Positions 7,455 to 15,463 of a stretch of 35,824 nt of DNA are shown one piece after another. The stretch is taken from assembly GCA_045637485.1 (NCBI GenBank), contig JAZTZK010000114.1, forward strand, positions 1 to 35,824, written 5' to 3'. The notes under the pieces are model-generated. The model was given only the letters and a program-made list of their open reading frames with translations, ran no database searches and had not been told where the DNA came from. The stretch's first letter is position 1. The number at the start of each line of letters is the position of its first letter. Source of the stretch: UBA2862 sp045637485. GTDB lineage: Bacteria > Bacillota > Clostridia > Christensenellales > Aristaeellaceae. Made by a program: the position numbers and the translations under genes.

Positions 7455-8480
7455 ATGAAAAAAGTGACCATACAGGATATCGCCGATGAACTGGGCGTCT
7501 CCCGAAATACGGTATCCAAGGCCATCAACAACACCGAGGGCCTGGCGGAGGCGACCCGGGAGAGGATATTGCAAAAGGCCATCGAAATGGGCTACAAACA
7601 GTTTTCCTATATAAGGGAACAGGCCCGGGTCAGCCCCGGGCAGGAGGGGCCGGGCAAGGGCGAGATCGCGCTGCTCCTCGGCAACACCATTGACGGGGCG
7701 CACTTTGCCTCGCTGATGCTGGACAAGCTGAAAAAGGAGCTTTCCCAGTGCGGCTATACCCTGATCACCCACCGCGTAGAGCGGGAAAACTTCCTGTGCC
7801 GCACGCTGCCCTTCACCTTCAACGCCAGGCAGGCGCGGGCCGTCATCTGCATCGAGATGTTCGACCGGGCCTATGACGAGATGGTCTGCACCCTCGGGCT
7901 GCCGGTATTGTTTGTGGACGGCCCCCACAAGCGGGACGGCATCGACCTGCCCGCCGACCAGCTGTACATGGATAACACCACCGCCATCACCCGCTTCGTC
8001 AACGACATGCTGGTGCGGGGCAAGCGCAGGATCGGCTTCATCGGCGACTATGAGCACTGCCAGTCCTTCTTCGAGCGCTACACCGCCTTTCGCAGCGCCA
8101 TGCTGATGGCCGGCGTTCCCGTGGACGAGCGCCTCTGCATCAAGATACTGAGCCCGGAGCAGCTGACGAACAGCCTGGTCTCCATGAAGGACTTCCCGGA
8201 GGTGTTCATCTGCGCCAACGACTTCGTCGCGGACGACGCCATCTACATCCTGCGGAAGCTGGACAAGTCCGTGCCCGAGGACGTGCTGTTCTGCGGCTTT
8301 GACGACTCTCCCAAATCCCGCATCATGACGCCCTCGCTGACCACCGTGCACATCCACACCCAGATCATGGCCGTCACGGCGATGCAGCTGCTGCTGTCCC
8401 GCATCGAGCAGCCCAGCCTGGACTATCGCACGGTCCACACCGAGACCGAGCTGATCTACCGGGATTCCACAAGGCTGTAA
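7455..8480 (+). CDS. LacI-family transcriptional regulator
   Basis: A 341-residue repressor predicted to control the divergent sugar locus. The N-terminal helix-turn-helix is clear (TIQDIADELGVSRNTVSKAI, residues 4-23), followed by the hinge region. A periplasmic-binding-protein-like effector domain runs from about 65 to 335, with motifs such as GEIALLLGNTIDG and the C-terminal CGFDDSPKSRIMTPSLTTVH, where FDD and the ending TTVHI are typical of the family. AGGAGG at 7441-7446 lies 8 nt before the ATG at 7455; an in-frame upstream ATG at 7404 lacks such a site and overlaps the promoter. The effector is not readable from sequence; sucrose, fructose or a fructo-oligosaccharide is the natural guess. 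A hairpin and T-run follow the gene. Confidence 0.95.
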   Translation: MKKVTIQDIADELGVSRNTVSKAINNTEGLAEATRERILQKAIEMGYKQFSYIREQARVSPGQEGPGKGEIALLLGNTIDGAHFASLMLDKLKKELSQCGYTLITHRVERENFLCRTLPFTFNARQARAVICIEMFDRAYDEMVCTLGLPVLFVDGPHKRDGIDLPADQLYMDNTTAITRFVNDMLVRGKRRIGFIGDYEHCQSFFERYTAFRSAMLMAGVPVDERLCIKILSPEQLTNSLVSMKDFPEVFICANDFVADDAIYILRKLDKSVPEDVLFCGFDDSPKSRIMTPSLTTVHIHTQIMAVTAMQLLLSRIEQPSLDYRTVHTETELIYRDSTRL

Positions 8481-8499
8481 CGGGGATGAACAAACCGCT

Positions 8500-8530
8500 G
8501 CGTTGGCGGCACGGACGCCCACGCTGCTTT
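8500..8530 (+). terminator. Probable intrinsic terminator after the lacI-type gene
   Basis: GCGTTGGCG (8500-8508) pairs with CGCCCACGC (8516-8524) with one mismatch, and the T-run TTTTT follows 3 nt later. It lies 20 bp after the regulator stop and would separate regulator expression from the downstream yesL-like gene. Confidence 0.5.
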
Positions 8531-8561
8531 TTAACTCTATTTTCAATCGGGAGGTATAGCG

Positions 8562-9239
8562 ATGCGTTTCTTTTCCTACGACAGCAAATTCGGCCAGCTC
8601 TTCCTGAAGCTCGCCTACGGCTGCTGCCTGAACATACTTTGGCTGATTTGCAGCCTGCCCATCGTCACCATAGGCGCGTCCACCACCGCGCTCTACTATA
8701 CCTCCTTCAAGATCGCGAAGGACGAGGGCAGCTACATCACGACCATGTTCTTCCGTTCATTTAAACAGAATTTCAGGCAGGCCACCGTCATCTGGCTGAT
8801 CATGCTGGCTACCGGCCTGTTGATCGGCGCGGACGCCGTGCTCCTGTACCGCCTGCGCGCCACCTCCACCGGCGCCACCGCCGTGGTGTGGACGCTGCTG
8901 CTGGCGGTCATATTCGCCTGCATGATCGCCTATGCCATCGTCCTGGCCTATGTCTTTCCGCTGCTGTCCATCGTCAGCAACACCACGGCCAATATGTTCA
9001 AGAACGCCTTCCTCATCGGCACCCACTACCTGTTCCTCACCATACTGATATTCTTCATCCATTGGCTGATGTTCTTCCTGGTGGTAAACGTGTTCACACC
9101 GCTGATTATATTCGGCGAGGGGCTTTGCGCCCTCGTCAGCGCCCACCTGATGCTGAAGGTGCTGAGGCCGCTGATCTACGATCCCAACGCGGAAAAGCAG
9201 GATGAATCGGACGAAGCCGATACGGGGGCGCAGCTGTGA
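8562..9239 (+). CDS. YesL-family (DUF624) membrane protein
   Basis: A 225-residue integral membrane protein. The N-terminus MRFFSYDSKFGQLFLKLAYG followed by CCLNILWLICSLPIVTIGAS is the DUF624 hallmark. Five or so hydrophobic segments follow, at roughly 20-45, 73-95, 107-130, 145-165 and 175-195. The last 20 residues are acidic and polar. YesL proteins are commonly found beside LplB/LplC-type sugar ABC transporter genes and LacI or AraC regulators; their function is unknown, and a role in transport or export of surface components has been supposed. GGGAGG lies 7 nt before the ATG. It shares a 4-bp GTGA overlap with the next gene, so the two are probably made together. Confidence 0.93.
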   Translation: MRFFSYDSKFGQLFLKLAYGCCLNILWLICSLPIVTIGASTTALYYTSFKIAKDEGSYITTMFFRSFKQNFRQATVIWLIMLATGLLIGADAVLLYRLRATSTGATAVVWTLLLAVIFACMIAYAIVLAYVFPLLSIVSNTTANMFKNAFLIGTHYLFLTILIFFIHWLMFFLVVNVFTPLIIFGEGLCALVSAHLMLKVLRPLIYDPNAEKQDESDEADTGAQL

Positions 9240-9967
9240 GGCTGACCGAATCGGAGCGGGCGGAAAACCGCGAAGCGCTGTCGAACATGAGCCTTTCCGG
9301 GAAGTTCGGCTACGTCTTTGAATACTATAAGTTTCCGCTGGCACTGGCGCTCATCGCCGCCGTGGCCCTGGGCAGCATCCTGTACTACAGGCTCACCCGC
9401 AAGGACGCGCTGCTGTACGTCGCCTGCGCGAACATCGCCGTCGGGGACGACCTCGACCGGGCGTTGAACGAGGGGTTCGCCCGTGCCGTCGGCGCAAATC
9501 CCGGCAAAGCAGAGGTGTCCCTCTACCGCGGACTGTACCTGAGCCGGGACGCCACCCAGCAGAACCATGAATACGCCTACGCCTCCCAGCTGAAGGTACT
9601 GGCCGCCATGGCCAACCGTCGGCTGGATGTCATGCTGATGAACCGGGAGGCCTATGACATCATGTCCGCCGGCGGGTACCTGCTGCCCCTGGGCGACCTC
9701 CTGGCACAGGACGAAGGCCTATACCGGCGGGTTGCCGACCGGCTGACCGAGAACACGGTGATCCTCGAGGACAACGACATCGAGCACCGCCTGGATGAGA
9801 CGGTGCCCTACAGCGCCGTCACCGAGGCGGTCGCCAACGGCCTGCTCATATCCGCGTTTCCGCTGTTTGAGGGCGCGGGGTTTTCCGGCGAGGTCTACCT
9901 CGGCGCAATAGGAAACAGCGCCCGGTCGGACGCTGTTTTGCGGTATATCGATTATCTCACGTCTTAG
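9236..9967 (+). CDS. Membrane-anchored protein of unknown function, coupled to YesL
   Basis: I do not recognise a named family. The 243-residue product has a charged, cytoplasmic-looking N-terminus (about 1-32), one membrane segment (FPLALALIAAVALGSILYY, about 33-51) and an outward domain of about 190 residues. That domain reads like part of a periplasmic binding fold: LDVMLMNREAYDIMSAGGYL and LLPLGDLL resemble the lobe-crossing regions of family 1 solute-binding proteins. It starts with GTG at 9236, overlapping the TGA of yesL, which implies translational coupling. Its 3' end overlaps the convergent tetR gene by 11 bp. A YesL-plus-tethered binding-like domain pair could be a sensor or accessory of the sugar importer; this is speculation from context. 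Confidence 0.85.
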   Translation: MRLTESERAENREALSNMSLSGKFGYVFEYYKFPLALALIAAVALGSILYYRLTRKDALLYVACANIAVGDDLDRALNEGFARAVGANPGKAEVSLYRGLYLSRDATQQNHEYAYASQLKVLAAMANRRLDVMLMNREAYDIMSAGGYLLPLGDLLAQDEGLYRRVADRLTENTVILEDNDIEHRLDETVPYSAVTEAVANGLLISAFPLFEGAGFSGEVYLGAIGNSARSDAVLRYIDYLTS

Positions 9968-10601
9968 CCTCTCCGCCATAGCCCCTCAGCAGCGCACTGA
10001 CGCAGTTGAAGGCCATATCGCAGACGCTCATGCAGGCATAATCCTGCCCGGCTTCCGCCATCGCCAGGCGCTGCTTATCGGAAACCGTGGTACAGGGATA
10101 CAGGCCGTACAGGAAGGGAAGGAAGGCACACAGGAAACCCTGCCGGGCCTTCGCGTCCATGCCGGGAAAGAACTTCGCCAGGCAGTGGCCCAGCGCCTCG
10201 ACGGCGTCGCCATAGGCCTTCTTGAATTCCCGGAGGCACTCCGGGCGGCTGTTCTCCTCCATGTCGAAATGGTTCATGCTCAGCAGCTTCAGCAGCATGC
10301 CCCGCTCTTCCAGCGTATGGGCCAGCGCGCCGGAGAAGGCCCCGACGCTCATGGCGGCGCAGGATGCCGCCATGTCGTCCAGCGCCGCCGCCCAGCGCTC
10401 AAATTCCCTTTGCAGCAGGGCAAGGAATATCTCTTCCCTGGTCTGGAAGTAATTGTAGATCGAGGTGCGCGTGAAGCTCGTCGCCCCGGCGATGTCCTTC
10501 AACGTGACCGCATTGAAGCTCACGGTTTGACAGAGCTGCGCGCAGGCCGAGATGATCTCCTCCCTGCGCGCGTTTGTCCGTTCAGCGGAACCCTTGGGCA
10601 T
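9957..10601 (-). CDS. TetR-family transcriptional regulator
   Basis: A 214-residue regulator with a standard TetR helix-turn-helix at about residues 12-58. EEIISACAQLCQTVSFNAVT is followed by LKDIAGATSFTRTSIYNYF and QTREEIFLALL, matching the family N-terminal domain. The remaining all-helical part (about 65-210) is the ligand/dimer domain with no recognisable effector signature. Two ATG codons compete: 10607 leaves only 1 nt to the AAGGGAG box, while 10601 leaves 7 nt, so the latter is chosen. It has its own consensus promoter and lies downstream of the esterase gene on the same strand. Its stop overlaps the convergent gene by 11 bp. The target genes are unknown; the esterase is a reasonable candidate. 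Confidence 0.93.
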   Translation of the reverse strand: MPKGSAERTNARREEIISACAQLCQTVSFNAVTLKDIAGATSFTRTSIYNYFQTREEIFLALLQREFERWAAALDDMAASCAAMSVGAFSGALAHTLEERGMLLKLLSMNHFDMEENSRPECLREFKKAYGDAVEALGHCLAKFFPGMDAKARQGFLCAFLPFLYGLYPCTTVSDKQRLAMAEAGQDYACMSVCDMAFNCVSALLRGYGGEAKT

Positions 10602-10636
10602 GTTCATGCTCCCTTCAATCGCATTTGGCTGAACCT

Positions 10637-10665
10637 ATTATAGCCCATTGGTGACGCTGTGTCAA
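10637..10665 (-). promoter_or_regulatory. Consensus promoter of the tetR gene
   Basis: On the minus strand TTGACA (10660-10665) and TATAAT (10637-10642) are spaced by exactly 17 bp, a full consensus match. The -35 region overlaps an imperfect dyad, TGACGCTGTGTCA (10652-10664), a possible operator for autoregulation. The leader to the chosen ATG is about 30 nt with AAGGGAG. Confidence 0.85.
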
Positions 10666-10698
10666 TTATCGTTTTGTCCCCATTGTACATCCCGCAGT

Positions 10699-12921
10699 CT
10701 ATCCCTCAAACAGTGCTTCCAGCGTTTCCCGGTTCTCCTCCAGCGCCTTCAGCACATACGCGCTCCAGTGGCGGGCATCGGTGTCGCTGTCGCCGAAGAC
10801 ATAGTCCTCCTGGCCGTAGTCGATCACATCGAAGCCGGGAACGGCCTTGCTGGCGCGGCTGGTGCGGTAGGCCATGCCGTCGGCCAGGGTAAAGGACACC
10901 CTGCCTTCACCGTCGAGGCTGACCCAGTCGGACAGGTCGGTGCCTGTGGCGGATTCGGCGTCGCCGTTGGCCGTCTGCTTCACGGCCGCCGCCTTGGCGG
11001 TCTCCACGCCACTGACATATTCGCCATACATCATGTCCACCCACAGGGGCAGGCTGTTCCCCAATACCTCGCCGGGCACGTGGCCGCCGTCCCACTGCCA
11101 TTCGACGGTGGCGTCGACGCCCGCATTCAGAGCTGCCAGCTGGAGGTTCAGTGCGTTGAACATGGCGATATCGCCTTCCACCGCGCCGCAGACGATGCGC
11201 ATCCACGCGGGATCCTCGGTGTCCTCCGCGCCGATGTAGTTCAGCGGATTGTACAGGTCCACCAGGTTGTTTCCGTAGATGTCGCCGGCCTCGATCTCGG
11301 CCACGTCGGCCTCATAGGCCGCCAGCAGCGCGTCATAGCTGTCGTAATTGTTGGAATTGGCGCTGGAGCCCGCGGCCTGGGTCGTGCCCGCGTCGGGGGT
11401 GCCCACGTCCATCTCATCCCCTGCGCTGGCCTCGGCCACGTCGGCGTTGTCGACGCCGCGACCGTCGCCGGAATCGGACATATCGCCGCCCGCAAAATCA
11501 GGCTTCCCGCCATCGGCAAAGTCCGGGCGTTCGCCGCCCTTGCCGCCTTTGAAGTCCGCCGCGCCGTTCATGCCGGAGGGGCCCATGCCGCCCATGCCGC
11601 CGCGCCCGCCGCTGCTGCCCTTGGCATAGCGGCCCTCGATGAAGGCCTGCGCCTTGTCCCCCGCGGTCATGGCGGCCACCGCCTCGTCGGAGAGGGCGTT
11701 GCCGTCGGCGTCGAACCAGGTCCAGTCGGTGGCATAGTCCAGGTTGTCCACGTACCACTGGAGGTTCTCGGTCAGCTCCGCCAGGTACAGGTCCAGGTAG
11801 CTGCCGCCGTAGCCATTGGTGTCGGCGTACTTCTCCGCGTCGTACTCGATGGTCAGCGCCACGGTGCTGGCGAGCAAACCGTCGCCGTCCAGGTCAAAGC
11901 CCACCTTCGCCTCCTCTACCGTCATGCCCTGGGCATTGATGTAGTCCATGTATTCATCCGATAGCGCCTTCGCCAGCGCCTGCTGGAATTCCGTGTTGAA
12001 GCTGAAATCGGTATTCAGCGTGTACTCCATCGCCTGAGCCATGTCGGCCTCGGCCAGCGAGGTGATGGCGCTGTAGGCCACGCAACCCCAGGCGCCGTCG
12101 GACAGCTCCACCGCCTCGCCGTCGATGGTAACGCTGGTGCTGTAGCTGCCGTCCGCGTTCCTGTAGACGCCCACCGCGCCCACCTCGATCTGGTAGTCAT
12201 AAAAGACCGGGTTATTTGAAGTCGCCGCGAACATCACCGCGTGGGCCCCGCCGCCGCTGCCGCCGGTGGACACCCAGTAATCCACGCTGCCCGGCAGGTT
12301 GCCCAGCAGTATGTTGTACTTCACGAAACGGGTCGCCGCCTTCTGGTCGACCAGGCAGGAGGGCGCGTCGCCGGTGTAGACGGTCTCCCCGGCCGCGTTG
12401 GTGACACTGTCCTGCTTGCCCCGATTGCCGCAGGCCACGTTGACATAGCCCTCGGCTGCGTAGGTCGTGGCGGCGGGAGTGCTGCTGGAATTGCCGTAAC
12501 CCGCCGCGCCGGTGTTCAGTACCACCGGGGCGGTGGCCGCGGTGTAGGTCTGGCCGTTGGTACTGGTGATTTCGGCCGCGTAGTCGATCACCAGGGAGCC
12601 CTTGACCGCGCCGTCCGCGCCTTCGGCGATCACATCCGCGACGCCGTCGCCGTCGGTGTCGATGCCTGTGACGTAGGCGCCCGGCACACATACGGACACG
12701 CCCTCCTCGTCCTCGATCACGGGCCGGGTCACCGCCGTCACCACGGACAGCGTCCAGGCGTCGGCGTCGGCGCTGTAGGTCCATTCCTGATCCATGTTCT
12801 TGAGGTTCAGCGCCGCTTCGATGGCCGTCCTGTCGGAAGCCTCCGCGGCCCCATCGGCCAAGCAGACGGTGGACAGGGCCAGCGCCAGCGCAATTGCCAG
12901 AGAAATCCATTTTTTCAACAT
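10699..12921 (-). CDS. Secreted alpha/beta hydrolase, subtype B tannase-like carboxylesterase
   Basis: A 740-residue exported esterase-type protein. Residues 1-22 are a signal peptide (MLKKWISLAIALALALSTVC). The catalytic region resembles bacterial subtype B tannases and related esterases. GYVNVACGNRGKQDS, then CLVDQKAATRFVKYN, then the nucleophile elbow STGGSGGGAHAVMFAATSNN (Ser near 222) and WGCVAYSAITSLAEADMA follow in family order. The acid and histidine are not certain; GGHVPGE and DARHWSAYVL near the C-terminus are candidates. Calcium-loop-like DTDGDGVAD (about 88-96) and DLDGDGLL stretches are present. A Gly/Met/Asp-rich stretch at about 450-510 looks disordered. ATG 12921 is chosen because AGAGGAGG precedes it and the signal peptide begins there; the frame extends upstream to 13023. 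Substrates could be gallate or other aromatic esters, or acetylated glycans; not determinable here. Confidence 0.85.
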   Translation of the reverse strand: MLKKWISLAIALALALSTVCLADGAAEASDRTAIEAALNLKNMDQEWTYSADADAWTLSVVTAVTRPVIEDEEGVSVCVPGAYVTGIDTDGDGVADVIAEGADGAVKGSLVIDYAAEITSTNGQTYTAATAPVVLNTGAAGYGNSSSTPAATTYAAEGYVNVACGNRGKQDSVTNAAGETVYTGDAPSCLVDQKAATRFVKYNILLGNLPGSVDYWVSTGGSGGGAHAVMFAATSNNPVFYDYQIEVGAVGVYRNADGSYSTSVTIDGEAVELSDGAWGCVAYSAITSLAEADMAQAMEYTLNTDFSFNTEFQQALAKALSDEYMDYINAQGMTVEEAKVGFDLDGDGLLASTVALTIEYDAEKYADTNGYGGSYLDLYLAELTENLQWYVDNLDYATDWTWFDADGNALSDEAVAAMTAGDKAQAFIEGRYAKGSSGGRGGMGGMGPSGMNGAADFKGGKGGERPDFADGGKPDFAGGDMSDSGDGRGVDNADVAEASAGDEMDVGTPDAGTTQAAGSSANSNNYDSYDALLAAYEADVAEIEAGDIYGNNLVDLYNPLNYIGAEDTEDPAWMRIVCGAVEGDIAMFNALNLQLAALNAGVDATVEWQWDGGHVPGEVLGNSLPLWVDMMYGEYVSGVETAKAAAVKQTANGDAESATGTDLSDWVSLDGEGRVSFTLADGMAYRTSRASKAVPGFDVIDYGQEDYVFGDSDTDARHWSAYVLKALEENRETLEALFEG

Positions 12922-13009
12922 GTGACAATCCTCCTCTATTGCGGCAGAGGTCGTCCGAGCGCTGTCCATGTCAGTCCGCTTCGGTCGCCCCTGCCCCTTG
13001 ATTGCCATG

Positions 13010-13015
13010 ATTATA
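13010..13015 (-). promoter_or_regulatory. Possible -10 box for the esterase gene
   Basis: TATAAT on the minus strand, about 90 bp ahead of the esterase ATG and just past the yraN terminator. No good -35 is seen at 16-18 bp, so this is a weak promoter call supported mostly by position. Confidence 0.35.
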
Positions 13016-13049
13016 CGGCGCAAACCTTAAATGCAGCTTAAAGGATCAT

Positions 13050-13110
13050 CGAAAAATACCGCGCAATACGGCGCCGCCAGACGCGCCGCCGTATTGCGCG
13101 GTATTTTTCG
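13050..13110. terminator. Long perfect hairpin after yraN, bidirectional terminator form
   Basis: Arms 13050-13073 and 13087-13110 are a perfect 24-bp inverted repeat around a 13-nt loop. The stem begins CGAAAAATACCGCGC, so an A-run on one side and a T-run on the other are built into it. It starts 5 bp past the yraN stop and would end the rplS/rbgA-rnhB-yraN transcript on the minus strand. The form would also work on the plus strand, though no gene reads into it from that side. Confidence 0.85.
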
Positions 13111-13114
13111 GATA

Positions 13115-13471
13115 TCAATAGATCGCCGAAGCATCGAAGGCATTTTCGATGTGCCGGATCTGACCCGGCAGCACCTCGATCACGTCGAAGCGCACAGGAG
13201 CGTCGGCGAGGCGCTTCTCCTGGAGGTACAGCTGGGCGGTGCGGAGTATGTGGGACTGCTTCTGCCGATCCACGGCCTCGGCGGGCCTGCCATAGCGCAG
13301 CGAGGAGCGGCGCTTGACCTCCACGAACAGCAGCGTGCCGCCCTGTTTGGCGATGATGTCGATCTCGCCCGTGGGACGCCGGTAGTTCGTCTCCAGTATC
13401 TTCGCGCCCTTGCGTATCAAAAACGCCCGGGCGTCGGCCTCGCCCTCCGCGCCGATGCTGCGCCTGTTCAT
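13115..13471 (-). CDS. yraN: YraN family protein (UPF0102), endonuclease-like fold
   Basis: A 118-residue small protein with the UPF0102 pattern. It has GAEGEADARAFLIRKGAKIL at the N-terminus, then the nuclease-like core NYRRPTGEIDIIAKQ (about 31-45) and LLFVEVKRRSS (about 49-59). The E-I-D...E-V-K arrangement is the conserved acidic/lysine set of the PD-(D/E)XK-like fold; biological function is unknown. The start at 13471 (MNRRSIGAEG) is chosen over an upstream ATG at 13522 because it gives the usual family length and a 4-bp ATGA overlap with the rnhB stop. The gene stands last in the rbgA-rnhB-yraN run, an arrangement common in Firmicutes. Confidence 0.94.
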   Translation of the reverse strand: MNRRSIGAEGEADARAFLIRKGAKILETNYRRPTGEIDIIAKQGGTLLFVEVKRRSSLRYGRPAEAVDRQKQSHILRTAQLYLQEKRLADAPVRFDVIEVLPGQIRHIENAFDASAIY

Positions 13472-14124
13472 GCGTCCTCCCCCAGTATGCCCCTTATGAA
13501 GCTGCGCCGATGCGCCGGGCATGGCCCATACCGCTTCAGCGCCGCGATGTGCTCGGCGGTGCCGTAGCCCTTGTTCCGGGCAAAGCCGTACATCGGGAAC
13601 TGGGCGTCCAGCTCCACCATGTAGCGGTCACGGGTGACCTTGGCCACGATGGACGCCGCGCCGATCATGTAGCTGAGGGCGTCGCCGTGCACCATCGGCC
13701 GGGCCTCACAGGGCAGGCGTAGGCTCTGCACCGCGTCGATGAGTATGATGTCTCCCCCGAAATCGGCGGCGCAGGTCTCCATGGCCCTCTTCGTGGCGTT
13801 CAGTATGTTGACGGCGTCGATCTCCTCCGGCCAGACGAAGGTCGTCCGGGCATAGTCCGCCGCCGCCATCAGCAGCGGATACAGGGCTTCCCGGCGCTTC
13901 TCGGACAGCTTCTTGGAATCGTCCACGCCCATGACCAGCTTCTGCCGTGGGATGGACACGCAGGCGGTCACCACCGGCCCGGCCAGCGGTCCCCGCCCCA
14001 CTTCGTCAATGCCGGCGATCACATGACCGTCCGCCCACAGGCCGCGCTCGATCTCCGTCAGCCGATGCAGCTTCTCCTCCGGGGTCTCCCGCCTGCGGCG
14101 GGGCTTGTCATTCTGCATGGTCAT
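13468..14124 (-). CDS. rnhB: Ribonuclease HII
   Basis: A 218-residue enzyme that cleaves RNA in RNA/DNA hybrids and starts removal of single ribonucleotides from DNA. The active-site motif IAGIDEVGRGPLAGPVV (about residues 36-52) carries the D-E-G-R-G set. DDSKKLSEKRREALYPLL follows near 68-85, and the later conserved acidic residues sit in GGDIILIDAVQSL. YMIGAASIVAKVTRDRYM is also typical of RNase HII. The N-terminal 30 residues are basic and variable; a second ATG two codons in (14118) is possible. Its ends overlap both neighbours by 4 bp, so rbgA, rnhB and yraN are translated as a coupled set. Confidence 0.97.
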   Translation of the reverse strand: MTMQNDKPRRRRETPEEKLHRLTEIERGLWADGHVIAGIDEVGRGPLAGPVVTACVSIPRQKLVMGVDDSKKLSEKRREALYPLLMAAADYARTTFVWPEEIDAVNILNATKRAMETCAADFGGDIILIDAVQSLRLPCEARPMVHGDALSYMIGAASIVAKVTRDRYMVELDAQFPMYGFARNKGYGTAEHIAALKRYGPCPAHRRSFIRGILGEDA

Positions 14125-14969
14125 GCCCTCTCAATCGTGATTTTGTCGATCTTTCCGGCCCGGAATTCATCCAGCACCAGCGCGGCGGCCCTTGCGGTGT
14201 CATACCGTCCCCCGGACAGCAGCCAGCCCCGGCCCTTGCAGGCGCCCTCCAGCAGCTCATGGGGAGCCTCGCCGCAATCCTCGGGCAGCCTGTAACGGGC
14301 GGCGAGGGCGGCGGGGTTGATTTCATTCAGCAGCGCCATCAGGCTCCCGGCCAGGTCCTCGGTGTCCATGATCTCGTCGCGAATGGAACCAAGGTAAGCC
14401 AACAGCCTCGCGCCCTCTTGGTCGTCCATGCGGGGCGGCAGCATGCCAGGGGTATCCAGGATCTCCAGGAAGGGCCCGATCTTCACCCACTGGTTGGCCC
14501 GGGTGACGCCGGGGCGGTCGCCGGCTTTGACGATGGCCGTGCCGTGCAGCCGGTTGATGAAGGTGGACTTTCCCACGTTGGGGATGCCGATGACCATGAA
14601 GCGTATCGTCTTGCGCACGCCCCGGGCGGCATAGCGCTCGAGGGCGGGCTTTGACGCGGCCTCGATGTGGCCCAGTATGTCCTTCACCTTGCCGCCGTTT
14701 GAATTGAAGCGCAGGGCGGTCAGCCCCCCCCGACGAAAGCGCTCCAGCCAGCGGGCGGTCTGGCTGTCGTCGGCCAGGTCGGCCTTGTTCAGCACCAGTA
14801 TGCGGCTTTTGCCACGGGTCAGCCTGCCCAGGTCGGGGTTGCGGGTGGCCTGCGGCGCGCGGGCGTCGCAGAGCTCGATCACCGCGTCCACCGCCCGAAG
14901 CTGATCCTGCAGCAGCCGGCGGGATTTCGCCATGTGGCCGGGATACCAGTTGATGCGATCGTTGGGCAT
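14121..14969 (-). CDS. rbgA: Ribosome biogenesis GTPase RbgA (YlqF)
   Basis: A 282-residue circularly permuted GTPase that acts in late 50S subunit assembly. The G-motifs appear in permuted order: G4 ILVLNKADLA (about 56-65), then G1 VIGIPNVGKSTFINRL (about 126-141), then G3 EILDTPGMLPP (about 170-180). The N-terminus NWYPGHMAKSRRLLQDQL is the YlqF signature. The C-terminal helical domain that contacts 23S rRNA follows from about 200. It lies downstream of rplS, but a clear terminator stands between them, so it may depend on read-through or on an unseen promoter. RbgA is known to act with uL6 and other late 50S proteins, and its closeness to rplS is a common Firmicutes order. Confidence 0.97.
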   Translation of the reverse strand: MPNDRINWYPGHMAKSRRLLQDQLRAVDAVIELCDARAPQATRNPDLGRLTRGKSRILVLNKADLADDSQTARWLERFRRGGLTALRFNSNGGKVKDILGHIEAASKPALERYAARGVRKTIRFMVIGIPNVGKSTFINRLHGTAIVKAGDRPGVTRANQWVKIGPFLEILDTPGMLPPRMDDQEGARLLAYLGSIRDEIMDTEDLAGSLMALLNEINPAALAARYRLPEDCGEAPHELLEGACKGRGWLLSGGRYDTARAAALVLDEFRAGKIDKITIERA

Positions 14970-14997
14970 GGGAATATCCTCTCTCGTACAGCATTAT

Positions 14998-15028
14998 AAA
15001 AACGGGAATCGCACAGGTGCGATTCCCG
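14998..15028 (-). terminator. Intrinsic terminator after rplS
   Basis: CGGGAATCGCA (15003-15013) and TGCGATTCCCG (15018-15028) form a perfect 11-bp stem with a CAGG loop. On the minus strand it is followed at once by TTTTT. It starts 15 bp after the rplS stop. Confidence 0.92.
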
Positions 15029-15043
15029 AGTGTGGCCAGGAAA

Positions 15044-15388
15044 TCAGGTCCTCTCCTTGACCTTGGCTGCCTTGCCGCTGCGCTGACGCAGATAGTACAG
15101 CTTCGCGCGACGAACCTTGCCGCGACGGACGACCTTGATGCTGTCCACGCGGGGGCTGTGCAGCGGGAACGTGCGCTCGACGCCGACGCCGTAGGAAGTG
15201 CGGCGAACGGTGAACGTTTCGCGGACAGAGCCGTTGCGGCGGGCGATGACCACGCCTTCAAAGGCCTGCAGACGTTCGCGGGAGCCTTCGACAACCTTCA
15301 CCTGAACGCGAACGGTATCGCCGACCGCGAACTGGGGGATGTCCTTCTTGAGCTGGGCGCTCTCGATGGAACGGATGATCTCATTCAT
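15044..15388 (-). CDS. rplS: 50S ribosomal protein L19
   Basis: A 114-residue ribosomal protein bL19 located at the 30S/50S interface. The sequence starts MNEIIRSIESAQLKKDIPQF and shows the family blocks GDTVRVQVKVVEGSRERLQA, FEGVVIARRNGSV, ETFTVRRTSYGVGVERTFPL and HSPRVDSIKVVRRGKVRRAK, ending in a basic tail. Length is normal. AAAGGAGG lies ahead of the ATG. It has its own promoter, a structured leader and its own terminator, so it is a single-gene unit despite standing in the trmD neighbourhood. The usual trmD-rplS adjacency is broken here by a Big2-domain gene. Confidence 0.98.
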   Translation of the reverse strand: MNEIIRSIESAQLKKDIPQFAVGDTVRVQVKVVEGSRERLQAFEGVVIARRNGSVRETFTVRRTSYGVGVERTFPLHSPRVDSIKVVRRGKVRRAKLYYLRQRSGKAAKVKERT

Positions 15389-15463
15389 GGGATGTTCCTC
15401 CTTTCCTCACCAGGACGTTCATAACCAGCCTGTGGCAGCGGACCGTCCGAATTCAACCTGAAC
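15389..15463 (-). ncRNA. Structured rplS mRNA leader, candidate L19 autoregulatory leader
   Basis: The roughly 70-nt leader between the rplS promoter and ATG can fold: GGACG (15444-15448 read on the minus strand) pairs with CGTCC (15413-15417), enclosing a small GCC-ACA-GGC hairpin. Low-GC Gram-positives carry a known L19 leader at this position that binds L19. The position and size fit, but I could not align it to the Rfam model by eye with certainty. Confidence 0.4.

Noticed and set aside
10648..11964. 438-codon plus-strand frame opposite the esterase gene
   Set aside because: Antisense shadow with A/G/V/H-rich composition and no family signature; the opposite frame has a signal peptide and a catalytic elbow.
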